Source: Ceratothoa steindachneri
Lineage: Eukaryota > Arthropoda > Malacostraca > Isopoda > Cymothoidae
DNA length: 64,000 nucleotides
Direction: 5' to 3'
Assembly (NCBI GenBank): GCA_963969495.1
Contig: OZ018328.1
Coordinates: 128,480,045 to 128,544,044 of the forward strand
Both the position numbers and the translations under genes were made by a program. The notes under the pieces are model-generated. The model saw only the letters and a list, made by a program, of their open reading frames with translations, did no database searches and had not been told where the DNA came from. The first letter of the stretch is position 1, and the number at the start of each line of letters is the position of its first letter. This document shows positions 21,620-34,306 of the stretch, in pieces.

Positions 21620-23576
21620 AAGAAAACTTAGCTAGATATTTTGAATATTTCAATCTTGATTCTGTTACAAAGAATATAGGTTACAATTTGATAGGATTCA
21701 CTTACATTTTCTGGCGGCCGTGGAACCACTAAAGTATAATCATGTGGTACAGATGCGATATAGAATAAAATGTTGGGATATGGATGGGATTTTCTCCCCT
21801 TAACCTTTCTCTACTTTGATATGTCAATCATGCCTGGTTGGAAAAGAATAAAGATAGAGCGAAGAAAAAATACACAATACGCAAGATTTACAAAAGAAAT
21901 GCGGAAGAGGCAAGCTTTTCAAACGAATGTTAAATCGAGATTGCAATTGCCATTTCTCTCCCTCTGAAATGTTAATTAAGAGAAAAGAGAAAACACACGG
22001 ATCAGGCTAAAATATAGCGACTATAAGTAATCGCCTATACTATTCAAATATCCAACCAACATAAAAGACATGAATCACGAAAGAATTTACGCTTTTGTAA
22101 AAGAAGTGAACTTAAAATGAATCCTCGTTTCTACATTCTATACAAACCATTAAAATTTAAAATCTTCGCTCAATTTCTAATATTCATTTTACTATTGTTG
22201 CTTTTTTTATTATCCCATCATGGTGAAAACTAACTAGTGAAATAGTGGAGAGTCACTGCAATCTCTTTTATTAAATTAAATGTATATACATTTTATATCG
22301 AGAACAGATATTTACTGCGGATTGTCATTAATAGCAAAAGTTGACCCTAAGGGGCGTGTTTTGCTAGGTCTGCGGCGCTTCTAACACATTCAAAATTGGT
22401 GTACAAGGAAAAAAGCTATTTCACAATTTTCTTTTAGAAAAAATGCACAGACGGATATGAACACATGATAGGATAATTATAATAAGAAGCTCGTTATTTT
22501 GAGAGGTTCTGCACTTGAGTGTGCTTTGCTAAGTAGAAATACTTAGTAATATTCCATATTTATCAAATCCTAAACGAGAACTCGATCTTTCAAAGCCATA
22601 AATTAACTTCTAACCCCTGTGAAAACAAAAAGAATATTCAATACGAAAAGTACCCACTGAAAAACGAGAAAAAAGCAATCTTAAGTGATGTTATTTTTAT
22701 TTACAGACTTCATTCAGAAAAAAATGCCTTTTTCCGTGAATAAGCAAGAATAAAGACTAGAAATGTTTAGGACCCAATTTTTGTTTCTTTAGATAAGGAA
22801 CTTTTATCATAGTGTTTAGCTTCACCTAATAACTCTGAGCTTCTCTTCAACACTATACAAAATTATTCGTCACTAAAGTGTAATTTTCAACGTTTAAATC
22901 TTCTACAACAGTCCTTTATCGGCATCGTTATCTCATAAACTTTGAGGCCTCTGCGTAGTGACTCCACCCTCTTCTTTTACGGTGTCATCATGCGTCGTTT
23001 ACAAGCAAATTTTTAAGCAATAAAGAATATGGAGATTTTACAAAAAAATGGGAGCTCTTATAACATGCAAATACAACAGCTGCAAAAGAAGCAAAAAATT
23101 AGAGGTTTAGTAGCTAAGATAATTCGCCGCATAGGGTGATTGTAGATCAAACTTTGTTCGAAACAAGTTCAGTACAAGGTTTTTTTTCAATGTACACAAA
23201 CAAAAATTCAGTATAAGAATTAGGTCAGAATAAGGACGTTAGGTATTTTTCTTGCGATGATTCCTTAAGTTGGCCCTTTGTTCTGTATGCTAAATTATCC
23301 TGCATGAATGATTTTTCTGATTTTAGAAAGTATCAAGTTTTGGCGAAAGAGCTTTGAGTGTCGAAATTAAATTTATATAAATAGGGTTTTTATGTTAACT
23401 TTTTCATTAGTAGTTGATTTTCATTAAATTAAGTACATAATCAAATTTAACTACCTACTCACAAAAGTAAAGGTTAAATAGTATAAGCCTGATATCATTT
23501 AGTAAACTGACTTTAAATCTGCTTCTTAAGTTTCCTATTTTAAGAAATATTCATAGCATTTTTCTTCTTACAGACT

Positions 23577-23578
<2 letters not shown>
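21620..23578. other. AT-rich non-coding stretch, nothing recognised
   Basis: This 1.9 kb shows no repeat or coding motif that I can support. The ORF at 21770-21967 looks like chance. Confidence 0.4.
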
Positions 23579-23579
<1 letters not shown>

Positions 23580-23647
<68 letters not shown>

Positions 23648-23649
23648 TA
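23580..23649. repeat. (TA)n microsatellite, left flank of a transposon
   Basis: About 70 bases of alternating TA with one CA interruption abut the left terminal repeat of the next element. Confidence 0.95.
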
Positions 23650-26042
23650 GGGTGGACTAAAAAACAGGGGTAAAATTTCAAATTGCACTGATCGTTTCAC
23701 CACTCCCTGCTTTTTTCATATTGCATTTTCTCCTTTTGTGCGAAATATCACCAAATTACACGGCTATTTAGAGGTCGCCCCACTTTTAATCTTTTTTCTC
23801 TTATTTTCAGGTTATACCAATAAGTACTTGTTCAAGCTCCGAGTGTTGGATTCTCGGGAAGCCCGTTGATTCCCTGTCATGTGCCCGTCTTCCAAGTAAG
23901 CGGGATGTGCTTTTGTACCTGTTCTATCACGTCGTGGAAAAAAAGACCGTCATGTAAGGCCTGAACTTGGCTAGTGGCTAGGTCCTTACCGTATGGAAGA
24001 GGGCCCGGATCCAGAAACAGATAGTGGATGTTTGTGTCAGAAAACTTCTAGGAATCCACAACGAATACCAAGCACTCAAGAAACACTTCTAGACTCATGG
24101 GCAATATTCGGACCTTGTCAAGGAAAAGATGATCTTCAAGATCTCTTTGATTTTGCCACAAGCGATACCTTCCAAACCATGACCAACAAAGAAGACAAGG
24201 AGTCCCTGCCGATGGAGCGTGAGGCCATCTTCTCGTGCAGTATTGCAGGAATCGCCGCGAAGTAATCTGCAGTCGAGGCTAGGTATGGGAAAGGAAATGA
24301 CCAAAAAGCTGCTCTCAAGTTAAGATACGACGAACGAAAGGCCAATGTTCAATGCGCCGATTCTGCCGTCAGTTGCACCTTCACCTTGTAAGAGGAATCA
24401 CAACTAAAGACGAATGCCAACCTTTAATTTCAGCCTGTATATCTGGTCCTCCCGCGAAGAGGCACAAGAATATATTCAAATTTCCTGAAGTCGTCGGCTC
24501 ATTGGATCGAGTCAATGTCCAAGATTGTGGGGCACCGTCGTCACTGGCGTTGTTGCACAGGCCCTGGGCCGCGATATTTCTTATGTGACGTTGTTCCGAA
24601 GTTCGATATTGTGGTCGGGTTGTCACACACCGCAATCCAAGACGAAGAAGCGAGGAAGAACTTTCAAGCAGCTAGTCGTCTTCTTGTGCATTAGTAAAAA
24701 AATATGCTGCATGAGATTAGAGGAACGACAGTGGAGAGGTCTGCGATTATTGCAACTGGTCAAGCAATCGAGAAGTGGCTGGGTAATTCAATGCTGTCAG
24801 AAGTACTGGAAAAGCTCATGCCGTAGCAAGTCTGGAATTGTTCAAGCCTTGGAAGATTCGCAACGAAGTAGTCAGATTGGTGGTGGATACAACTGCAAGC
24901 TACACTTGGCCCCCACAATGGGGCATGCGTCCAAATCGAGAAAGGTCTTAGAAGGGAGATAGCGAAGTTAGCATGCCACCATCTTGTATTAAAGCTTGTT
25001 CTTCTGACGTATTTCGAGTCGTTTTTGGGCACCCTGGAGTACCGAGGTCCTTTCCACAAGGAGTGGCCAACCATCAACCAGCAAGAGTTCACGGTGTTTG
25101 AGGATACCCTCTTCAAAATAAATCTAAGCAGCTCCACTCCCTGTTGAAGTATTACCTGGCATCTTCCCTGGCTGATCTAAAAAAGTGTCCGCGTGATGAC
25201 TAGTTCAAGTTCCTGCAGCTCGAAGCACTGCTCCTCGTAGGGACAAAACGACTCAACCATTTTTTCGTGCCCATGGTGCCATCCACCATGCGAGATGGGT
25301 GTCAAAGGGCATCTAGTGCCTCAAGATGTTCCTGTTCCTACACCAATTCAAGACAACAAAACGAGAGGAGCGAAATGTGACTAGCATGGCACGTTTGATT
25401 GCCCTGGTGTACGCCCGCTTTTAGCACGAAGTTCCTCTGTCACCTCACCCCCCAAACAACGACATAATGATGCTGACTGAAATCCAGAAGTAAAGGAACC
25501 AGATACACTTTGCTGCAACCGCGAGCAATGCCCTCCAACGGCATCACTGGTATTTGGCGGAAGACTTGGTCAGCCCTTCTCTGTTGGGCGACCGGGTTCT
25601 AGACCTTATGAAGGCCGACATCGTGTTTTCGATCTCCTTAAGAAAGGCAGAGCCCAAGGCATCCTGTAGATGGATACTTTGGCTTGGACGGGATACAAGC
25701 TGTAAGAGGACTTCTAGGGAAGAGCCAAAAGCCTGAGAGTGGTGAACGACGAAGCTAAAAGAGGTGTGGCCTTGGCAGAAGCGTACAATGCGACGCTGAC
25801 GAAGGATGATGGTCAGAAGCAATTCATCTTTCATCTCATTCACGAACACCTGCATTAACGAACACTGACTAGCCATCCTGACACTCTTATTGACTAACCT
25901 GACAAAGAAAATGTGAAAAGTGGGGCGACCCCTAAATGATGAGCTATAGAGACGAAATTTTACCTGGAATTCCTTTTCATTAAGTGTATTAAAATGAGCC
26001 CTGGGAGAAAAAGAAATATCATTTCCAGTTTTGGGGACCACC

Positions 26043-26046
<4 letters not shown>
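23650..26046 (+). mobile_element. Unclassified 2.4 kb DNA transposon inserted in (TA)n
   Basis: The left end reads ATTAGGGTGGACTAAAAAAC and the right end, reverse complemented, ATTGTGGTGGTCCCCAAAAC, which are imperfect terminal inverted repeats. A second inverted pair lies inside: ATTTAGAGGTCGCCCCACTT near 23767 and ATTTAGGGGTCGCCCCACTT (reverse complement) near 25930. Both outer edges meet (TA)n tracts, so the element probably targeted TA or TATA. The interior carries one decayed ORF on the plus strand. I cannot place the element in a named superfamily. Confidence 0.7.
23830..25740 (+). pseudogene. Putative transposase of the unclassified element, decayed
   Basis: Plus-strand pieces, in order and after frame changes, are LPSKRDVLLYLFYHV (about 23890-23935), KDDLQDLFDFATSDTFQTM (about 24124-24180), ATGQAIEKWLGNSMLSEVLE (about 24757-24815), VVDTTAS (about 24881), IAKLACHHLVLKLVLLTYF (about 24961-25016), HGAIHHARW (about 25270) and LQRHHWYLAEDLVSP (about 25533-25575). 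I recall the same series (DLFDIAHADAL, DTTSSNTG, LACRHH, PGAMHHARWM, HLWYLSEEL) from a large family of uncharacterised arthropod and cnidarian proteins. The D-T-T-A-S block and the C-H-H motif recall hAT-like catalytic cores, but that link is inference. At least ten stops or shifts are present. Confidence 0.6.

Positions 26047-26089
<43 letters not shown>
26045..26089. repeat. (TA)n microsatellite, right flank of the transposon
   Basis: About 45 bases of alternating TA directly follow the right terminal repeat. Confidence 0.95.
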
Positions 26090-26093
<4 letters not shown>

Positions 26094-26504
26094 TCACTAA
26101 CTATAATTTAAGAAGGGGAATTTTTTGAGTATATAAATAATAATTTCCTCTTAGTTTGGTTATGAATTATGTTTTTTGATCAAAGTTATTTCTAATAATT
26201 CTTTTATAATATCCAAAAGCAAAAATGGTGAAGTTCAGAAATATTGAAAATTTATGAATTTTTCAAAACCCAAAGAATACAAATGGTTCAGAAAATTAAT
26301 TTTTCTATATCTTCTTTTATTCTTCTATAACTCTATATTTTAGCAAAGTAATAGTTTGAAAGGGTGAAATTTAGTTTAGAGTTTCTTTTAAAATTATTAT
26401 AATTGGCGAAGTTCAGAAAATTTATAAAAATTTAACCATAGCTGCTTTTTTTCTATTTTAAATTTTAATCTTAGTAGTGAACGCAAGCAGTGTACTCATT
26501 CCCT

Positions 26505-26506
<2 letters not shown>
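26090..26506. other. AT-rich spacer between two (TA)n tracts
   Basis: No coding or inverted-repeat signal is evident. Like other TA-bounded blocks in this window it might be an insert, but its ends do not match. Confidence 0.3.
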
Positions 26507-26570
<64 letters not shown>

Positions 26571-26571
26571 C
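26507..26571. repeat. (TA)n microsatellite
   Basis: About 65 bases of alternating TA with one CA near the end. Confidence 0.95.
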
Positions 26572-26574
26572 TAA

Positions 26575-28030
26575 GAACATCTCAATAGGAAATAACACAC
26601 GAAAGAACAATTCACCAATTTAAATTAAATCATGCCATTGAGTGGGTTAATGAAGGTTTTTATTTTTATCCCCAAATCAATCTATCCAATATACAAACTT
26701 TTGCAATTTTAACATAAGTAACGAGGTTTGAATTAGATAAATACTTGACTGACGTTTTCTTGAGCAATATAGATTTATTTTATTTAAAAATTAATTTATG
26801 CTGTAGCACTTTGAATTTACTTAAAAAAAAAGTATTTTGTGACCCCGAAGCTTGTGTTCCTTCATTGGCTACTGTTACGTCATTATCACCCCTATATGTA
26901 ATTTCCGTTTTCTCTTTGCTTTTATTACTCTTCGATAGCCTCTGACGAGGCTATTCTTTTAGGGGAAAAGATAATTGCCCACAACCACTAACACAATAAG
27001 CAAAATTGTACGAATGGAGATCAATAGAACCTTAAAATCATATTTGTTTTTGTGTTTGATGTGTGAAACCTAATGAGCCATAAGCACGAGAGTATGATAC
27101 TGCACAATAGAATGGAAGACCTCCCAAAGTTTTCTTTCTTCTCTTGTCCTAAGATGGAAAAGTCGTGGTTGGTTCGTCCTAAGTAAACAAATCATTATTA
27201 AAGTTCGCATAAATATTGCCAATCTAAGAGTGAAAATCAAACCATGGTTATCGCTCATATATTTTTCAAAACAAGAACTGAGATTTTCCCCTTTTTATTT
27301 CTCTTTCCAATGAATATAAAATGCACTATCAAACTTTTCTACATAAAATCAAGGTTAAATGTTTTGATTATCGTTCATGTAGTCGAATTCAAGGAAAAGA
27401 AATTAGTCAATTCTTGACATCAATCTATATTTAAATTGATAAAAAAGGAGAGGTTTAGGGTTTTCCTTCAAAGGGTAACAGGCTATCATTGAATTCATTC
27501 AGGAAAATATAGGGACCATTTTAACCTCTTAAAAGGTTTAGGTTTATATTAAGCCGATTTTCGCTTTTGATCTTCACAAATCACAGTTCACTAAAAGTTT
27601 TTCCACCTAACAGAAATATCAAACAAACAATTCCACAGATATCACTCACCAGAACTGTGGTCATAATTTTGTTATTTCAACCTTTCAGTCGACAACATGG
27701 CGCACCGTGCGTGCAACTAAAAATTAGGCGACGAAAATTGAAGGCAAGGTGTGACAGAGTCATTAGAACGCAAAATATAATCAGCTAGGATACTCACAAA
27801 AAATAGCAAGCATATAAGAAATACACACGCACACCAATAAAGACAATTCAGAGAGAGACTGACTCAGATTTATTCTCACAAAACCAATATCAGTTCTCGT
27901 GTGTACTATAAAAAATATAATCAGTAAAGATTGCCTTTTATAACAATAATTCATTCACTCAGCTGAATCTAGCCCAAATCAACTTGAATTCAGAATAAAT
28001 TGTTATCTTTAACCGGATCCAAATTATACA
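26575..28030. other. AT-rich non-coding stretch, nothing recognised
   Basis: Short ORFs at 26745-26945, 27070-27258 and 27567-27788 show no family resemblance. No repeat was identified. Confidence 0.4.
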
Positions 28031-28035
28031 ATATA

Positions 28036-28976
28036 CCATGAGCGGTCAATAAGTTTTTCGAATCGGTAGGGCAAAACAGAAGAAGGGGGATGGCTGCTTG
28101 TGGGGGTGTTAGGACAAGTTATGACAAGTCAAGACATGCATCCTCATGCTCTTGCCTTATTTACTTAAGAAGCAGTAGCTGATCACAGATCGTCAGTCAC
28201 AAATTTTTCAACAATGGAAAAGGTTGAGCACCGCGCAGTGATCAAATTTTTTACCAAAGAAGGCAAGAATGCAAAAGAGGTCTATGAACGCATGGTTGCA
28301 GTGTACGACGACACTGCCACTTCCTATGTAACCATTGCTCGCTGAAATAGGAAGTTCCGCCATGGTCTTGAGTCCTTTGAAGATGACCCGTGTCCAGGAC
28401 GCCCGTCAGACGTGACCAACGAGGACAAGGTGGCACGTGTGGAGAGGATGATCCTCAAAAATTGACGGGTGAAGGTCGAAGAAATCGAGCGAGAACTTGG
28501 AATATCACATGGGAGTGTTATCAACATCATCCACGACAATTTGGCCATTACTAAGGTCTCTGCACGTTGGGTCCCTAGAAACCTCACGCCCCATAATCGA
28601 CTTCAATGTCGTCAAAGTTCGGAGGAGCTGCTGCTCCTGTACAACCAAGACCCGGCGGGATTTGAGTCACGCATAGTGACAGGTGATGAAACGTGGGTCC
28701 ACCACTGGGATCCTCTAGCGACTACTTTTTATTCCGCCAGCTCAAGGCTGCACTGCGTGGACGCCGGTTTGGGGACGATGAACATGTCCAGCTCGCCGTC
28801 CAAGAGTGGATTGAACAGCAGTCGGGAGGTTTCTGGTTGTCGGGAATTCGAAGCCTCAGGGACAAGTAGCGCAAGTGCATTGAAGTCGAGGGTAGTCATA
28901 TTGAAAAATAATAAAACACTTTTCCTCATATCTCGTTTCCTTATATCCGAATTGCAAAATTTATTGACCGCCCTCG
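28036..28976 (+). mobile_element. mariner copy 3, internally deleted, 941 bp
   Basis: The left end contains GAGCGGTCAATAAGTTTTTC and the right end, reverse complemented, CGAGGGCGGTCAATAAATTT. These match the termini of copies 1 and 2. TA lies at 28034-28035 and 28977-28978. The size is close to that of copy 1, but the internal deletion is at a different place, so the two shortened forms arose separately. Confidence 0.9.
28214..28905 (+). pseudogene. mariner transposase remnant, copy 3, keeps first catalytic Asp
   Basis: The ATG at 28214 starts MEKVEHRAVIKFFTKEGKN. It is followed, past in-frame stops at about 28343 and 28463, by ERELGISHGSVINIIHDNLA and VSARWVPRNLTPHNRL. IVTGDETWVHHWDP holds the first catalytic Asp at 28685-28687. 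Directly after this motif the sequence jumps to the equivalent of the SDYF region of the C-terminus, out of frame, so the second Asp and surrounding fold are gone. Distal sequence (QLKAALRGRR and RDKWRKCIE equivalents) can be read in another frame. The remnant cannot catalyse transposition. Confidence 0.85.
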
Positions 28977-28979
28977 TAA

Positions 28980-29824
28980 TTAATATTAATATAGTTCAAA
29001 GATAATTTGAACTACAATTCAAGCGAATTAATCAGTTAAATCGCTAAGTTTAATCCAACCAGCATTCAACCAGTATTTAACTTGTGAATTACTCGTCATC
29101 GAAGGAGTTTAATTTTTATAATAAAGTTCCTTAACAAAGTCAAAGTGTCTTTGATTTACTTACGTTCTAAGATGAATCGGCCCAAAACCAATATTCACTT
29201 CTTCCCTGCAATAATTGTTTAACAGGTAGGCGAGGATTAAAGTACTTTAGTTACTTTTAAATAACCATGGTTAGGTGTTTATTGAGTGCAGTCCAATGAC
29301 TTTTGAATATAATATAAATATTTGCAGATAAGAGACCGATTGTCTTGTAGTTCATTAGGCTTTCCCTGTCTCTTTTTTCTTAAATCGCATTTCACATTAG
29401 CTTTGAACTTTAGCATTGGTATCTTGCTTTTATATTTATATTTTGTATAGAAACTAGTTAGTAGGACAGTGCGTCTTTCACTACCAGTGCGTCCCATTTT
29501 TATACTTTTAAATGCATTCATTCTCAATTTCGTGCTTCTTTACTCGTGGGACGTACTCTTCACTCATTAGGAGCTTGTCCTCCAGTGTATGGTAATGATC
29601 GTTATTATGTTGTTATTGAGAGAATTCTCAAATTATTTTTAAGGATCTTTTCTCTATGATTTTTCTGTTTCACCATTTGAATTTATTAACTTTTCTCAAA
29701 AGGTTTATATTATATGTATGCATGTTCTACCCTGAGTTGTTTTTAAATTAGGTTGTCGAGTTTTTTACATATATTATTTATAAAAACACACGATTAAATA
29801 ATTACAAATTTTATCCACATACAC

Positions 29825-29892
<68 letters not shown>

Positions 29893-30420
29893 TAAGGTAA
29901 ATATGTTAAATTTGAAATATCAATTAATTACTGGTAATAATGCATGTCTACCATGATGTTAGATATTTGCGAAATAGGATAAATTTGCGTTAGGTTAAGA
30001 GTTTGGCTATTGTAAACTTACCGGTAAATCCTATTTACTTTTATAACTTTGCTGCATTAATTGATTGTTTGGACGCTATTCTTTATACGAACACACTCTT
30101 AATGTTTTAATCTTATTTTTTAGAAGAATCAAGCTCATGGAGTTGATGAAAAAGCTCGTTCCTACAGCTTTTAGGTTTCACCAACTAACCTGAAATCAGT
30201 TTTGCTCTCGATGTCTCTTGACGGGTAAACGGAAGAGAGATTCATTGATTCCATCGATTTCCGAATTCTTCAAGATGTGGGGGGAATTTTGCATACATGG
30301 AGACAAAGCGAGAAACCTGGCTTAATACTCCTTACATCCTAAGCAATACATAAATCTTAATACCCCCTTTTAAGTTAAATATACATGAAAGAAGCTAGTT
30401 GTATTATACTGTATTTACAT
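28980..30420. other. AT-rich non-coding stretch with a (TA)n tract
   Basis: A (TA)n microsatellite of about 64 bases lies at 29828-29891. The 82-codon minus ORF at 29279-29527 is Lys-rich and not recognised. Nothing else is supported. Confidence 0.5.
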
Positions 30421-30425
30421 AAATT

Positions 30426-30644
30426 TCAGTCATAGAGGGAAATAAAAAGTCTTTGGATAACAATACAAGCAACATTATAAATGCTCATGTGGGAACGAAC
30501 GAATAAGTAAAAGCCAGGAGCGACACGCGTAGTATGGGGAACCATGCTACAGTTTACATCTAAAGGTTTGCGATCTCTCCCAGCTGCATCGTCCGTAGGT
30601 GGATCTGGAGCAAGATATCTTCCACACATTTTAACTTCTTCCAT
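30426..30644 (-). CDS. Possible exon or short ORF, unassigned
   Basis: This 72-codon minus frame begins MEEVKMCGRYLAPDPPTDDA and continues with DRKPLDVNCSMVPHTTR. Its residue mix is unusually balanced for this AT-rich window, which is why I list it. An alternative overlapping frame is also open for about 36 codons, which weakens the case. No clear splice acceptor precedes it and no family is recognised. Confidence 0.2.
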   Translation of the reverse strand: MEEVKMCGRYLAPDPPTDDAAGRDRKPLDVNCSMVPHTTRVAPGFYLFVRSHMSIYNVACIVIQRLFISLYD

Positions 30645-30699
30645 GTCACCACTTTCATTAAAAACATCTTAGCAACATTTATTTTTACTTGTTAGTTTT

Positions 30700-32260
30700 A
30701 AATAATATAAATAAGGTAAGCTGGTCGGAAGCTGAGCTAAAAAGAGGCTTTCTCGTGTAATATGATCAAAACTGAGCACCTAACCTCTTTTCTTTTGCCA
30801 CCAGCTCAATCCATTTTTTTTTACTTTTATCTTAATAAAGATAAAAGAGTTCCAGTATATAAACGAAACGCTGCTTCCTTTATTGTTTTTTTATATACAT
30901 AAGTGATGGATAACCTTTCATATAAAATAGATAAATAGTTTTTATTTTTTCCAGCCTCCGGTGCAGTTCTCTCCAATGGTTATCAGGATCAAACTCCCAG
31001 GCAGTGATATGACGTTTAAAATGATGCATTATAAAATATTTCTTTTGGTTTTAATATGAAACAGATGTACGACTTTTGTCATTATTTCGAATGTCCACTT
31101 TTGTATGCTGATATAATTTGGGTGTTTCCTTTAGTCCATCATGCTCACTGAGGGCATCGTTACTTACCTCTAGATGGGAAATATAATTAGTAATTCCTTA
31201 CTTACTTTCGATGGGAGAAGATTTAGTTTCAAAATTTGCTGTATCAAAAAAAATTATTTCATCATTTGCAACGACCTCTATTATGTCTTATTGAGCCTAT
31301 ACTTCTAGCAGTGTTATTTTAAGAAGAATATCGCATCATATGTTTGGTTAATACATATTTTCTATTTTTTAATTTTCCTATTTAATAATCTACGTTATTA
31401 TGTATTCTGTATGCTATTAGTGATACAGAAAATTATTGGATTTTTCCTGTATTATTTTAACTTAATTAATTATAGAAAAATATACATTGATCAGAAACTT
31501 AATTGTCTCATTCCATGGGTTCTCTTTTCTCACTGATAAAATCTTCAATCAACATATAAAAAGAACGTTCTATTTCATTGATACTTAACAGAAAAAGCTG
31601 CAAATTATTAAACACAAAGCTTTGGTTTTTAGAGACAAATGAACAGTCATCCAAATTCTTTTCACATTTATCGCTTTCACACTTGTTTTATACGTTCCTC
31701 AATAGTGTACTAAGGCGAATTCTGCTTATATGATTATTCTTTTGTGTTTTATCATTGATTTGCTTTACCAGCAGCCTTTTTTCTGGCTGATCAAAAGCAT
31801 TAGGTCTTCCTTGCTCAATCAGTAGAAACAATGAATATGTTCAAAATTGCCCTTGCGTCTTTGCTGTTTAACAAAATTCATAAAGATAGGTCACTTAAAG
31901 GACTAAAGTCTTCAACATCCATGAATTATTGGATAAAATTGAATGCGACCTTTAAAATGTAACCTTATTTTCTTCCTCCTACTGATAATGCGATTGCACA
32001 ACAATACTTATCAGTAAATAAATTAAAAATTCTTTTCACAGAACGGGCAAAATCATAACAAAGCTTTTGTCAAATGTACTGCATATATTTTTAGAAAACG
32101 ACAGAAACGGTTAATTAAATTGGTAATTCTAGACTATATTAGCAATGTTGTTAAATTATAAAGGGATTTCCAAATAACACTGGTCAACACCTAGTTTATT
32201 TTCTAAGTCTTTTTATTTGATTCAGGACAATTTTGATGTAGTGAATCCAAAAATCCCATT
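30700..32260. other. AT-rich non-coding stretch, nothing recognised
   Basis: No ORF, repeat or element end could be supported. Confidence 0.4.
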
Positions 32261-32265
32261 GGTTC

Positions 32266-34306
32266 TGTAAGCGATTTATTAATAAAATCGGATTTTTCAG
32301 AATCCAGTTAGCAAAATAACCTGACCAGATCGGAGGAAACGGATGTCATTTTCTGATTCAGGGGTGCAAAATTGTTTTAAATCATTTGAAAAAACTTCGA
32401 CGATTTACAAAATTATTTTGGAAAAAGCTGGCAAACAAAGTTTATGTATGAGAGAATAAATTAAAAAAACACACCGCTGACCTAGGCAAACAGAAAAGAG
32501 ATACAGAACACGAACCAGGTAATTACATAATGCTATATAACCGTTTTTCTTTATCTAAGCCATCGAGTTTGGCTAAGAAATAAAGCAACGTACCAGAGCC
32601 ATCTGGCTTTCAGGCTTTAAGTTGTTGGTCTTGTCGGTTGGACAGCTGTGCAAGCTAGAACTTTACTCTGAATTGCACGTATCATAGTATAATTTGCTTC
32701 AATTTGATTATATATGCTACAGTTTAGTTTCTCTATGCTATCCCCGTGACTATAATAATAATACGATATTTATATCTAGCAAATTTCATGGGGACTTGCT
32801 TTTACAAAGCGTACCTATTTACCAACTAACTAAAAGTATAAGAGGACAAGAATAGGTAATTTAAGACACGCTTGAAAGCACTTGAGGAGAGGAGATACAG
32901 GCAGTATAAACACTCTTACAGATTAAACAATGCTGAAAAATATGCAATAAAGTGGCAGAGCCGGATTGTAGTGCTTTCCTTAGCCGGAATATTTTCAGTG
33001 AGTAAGAGGAAAGGAAGAGTTGCGGCATTTAATATCTTATATGTGAAAAGGCGAGTTTTAATGGCGATGAGGAATCCAAAGGATATCCACTGTATTTCAA
33101 AGAGCGGACGATAGCACGGCCAGAAAAAAATCAAGAGGGGAAGAATATAAATACAAGATTTTAAACAAGTTAATGAGATTAATGGATGAGAGGAAGCACA
33201 AGATCCAGATGAAGAGTGTTACACTAGGTATAATGTAAGGTAACGAAAGCGTACATAATTGGAGATATAGGCATTATTTTGGTAAAAGCGACCAAAATCG
33301 AAAGAAGATAGGTTAAAGTCCTTTTTTCCAAAAGGATTTAATTGATCTAATTCGAGATCTCAGCTTATAAAAGTTCTCTGCTTAACTGTTCACATCCAGA
33401 TCAAAGGAAAATAAACCTCCTCTCTTTCAGTGCTCGTATCACCTTCCATCACAAATTGAGAGAGATAGATTCCAGATATCAGGAACGTTGGGATGTAGTC
33501 ATGATAGCTAATTATTGGTGGACTCTAAAGAGACACACGCTGACCTTTACCATTCTATAAATTTGAAGAAACGGACGTTCATTCACTGAATTCAGAACAA
33601 TAATGACTTAATATCCAAATACATGTACTTACCTTTATCAATGTTTCCTGATCAGTGTACACTAATTGATTTTTGTATCATTAAATTAATAAATTGTGTT
33701 AAAAAACGATTGTTATCTTATATACTACTTTGGATAAAACATATTAATAAAAATTAACCAAAATGTCACAAAAATGTAAGCGATTTATTTATAAAATTTG
33801 ATTTGTTAAAAATCCACTTAGCAAAATAACCTAACCTGATCAGAGGAAAGGGATGTGATTTTCGGATTCGAGAGTGCACAATTGTCTTAAACCATTTGAA
33901 AAAACTTCGGCCATTTACAAAATTATTTTTGAAAAAGCTAGCAACTAAGATCATGTAAAAGAGAATAAATTAAAAAAAACACGGCGGATCTAAGCAAACA
34001 GGAAAGACATACAGAACACGAACCGTGTAATTGCATAATACTCGTATAACCGTTTTTTCTCTACCTAAGCCATCGAGCTTAGCTGAGAAATAAAGAAACT
34101 TACCAGAGTCATCTGGCTTTCACGCTCCAAGTTGTTGGTTTTGTCGGCTGCACAGCAGTGCAAGCTAAAACTAAATCTGAATTTCCCGTTTCATATGATA
34201 ATTTGCTTCAGTTTGATTGTGTAAGTTACAGTTTAGTTGCTCCATGCTATCCCCGTCAAAATAATAATAATAGTATATCTTTGTCTAGTGCTTTTCATAT
34301 GGACTG
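32266..34306. repeat. Tandem duplication, ~530 bp copies offset by 1,509 bp
   Basis: TGTAAGCGATTTATT at 32266 recurs at 33775. From there the sequences run in parallel for about 530 bases with about 85 percent identity, through landmarks such as TAGCAAAATAACCT, GAATAAATTAAAAAAA, CATCTGGCTTTCA and ATGCTATCCCCGT. The intervening 980 bp is not repeated. The second copy ends where the Tc1/mariner-type relic begins at about 34306, so that insertion or a deletion has truncated the second unit. Neither copy has coding features. Confidence 0.85.
32872..33114 (+). other. Unassigned 80-codon ORF in the unduplicated middle
   Basis: The frame is Arg/Lys-rich (KALEERRYRQYKHSYRLNN at its start) and lies between the duplicated blocks. 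I recognise no motif. It may be chance or an old element fragment. Confidence 0.15.

Noticed and set aside
24095..24345. Minus-strand ORFs of 69 codons
   Set aside because: They lie antisense to the DLFDFATSD region of the plus-strand transposase relic.
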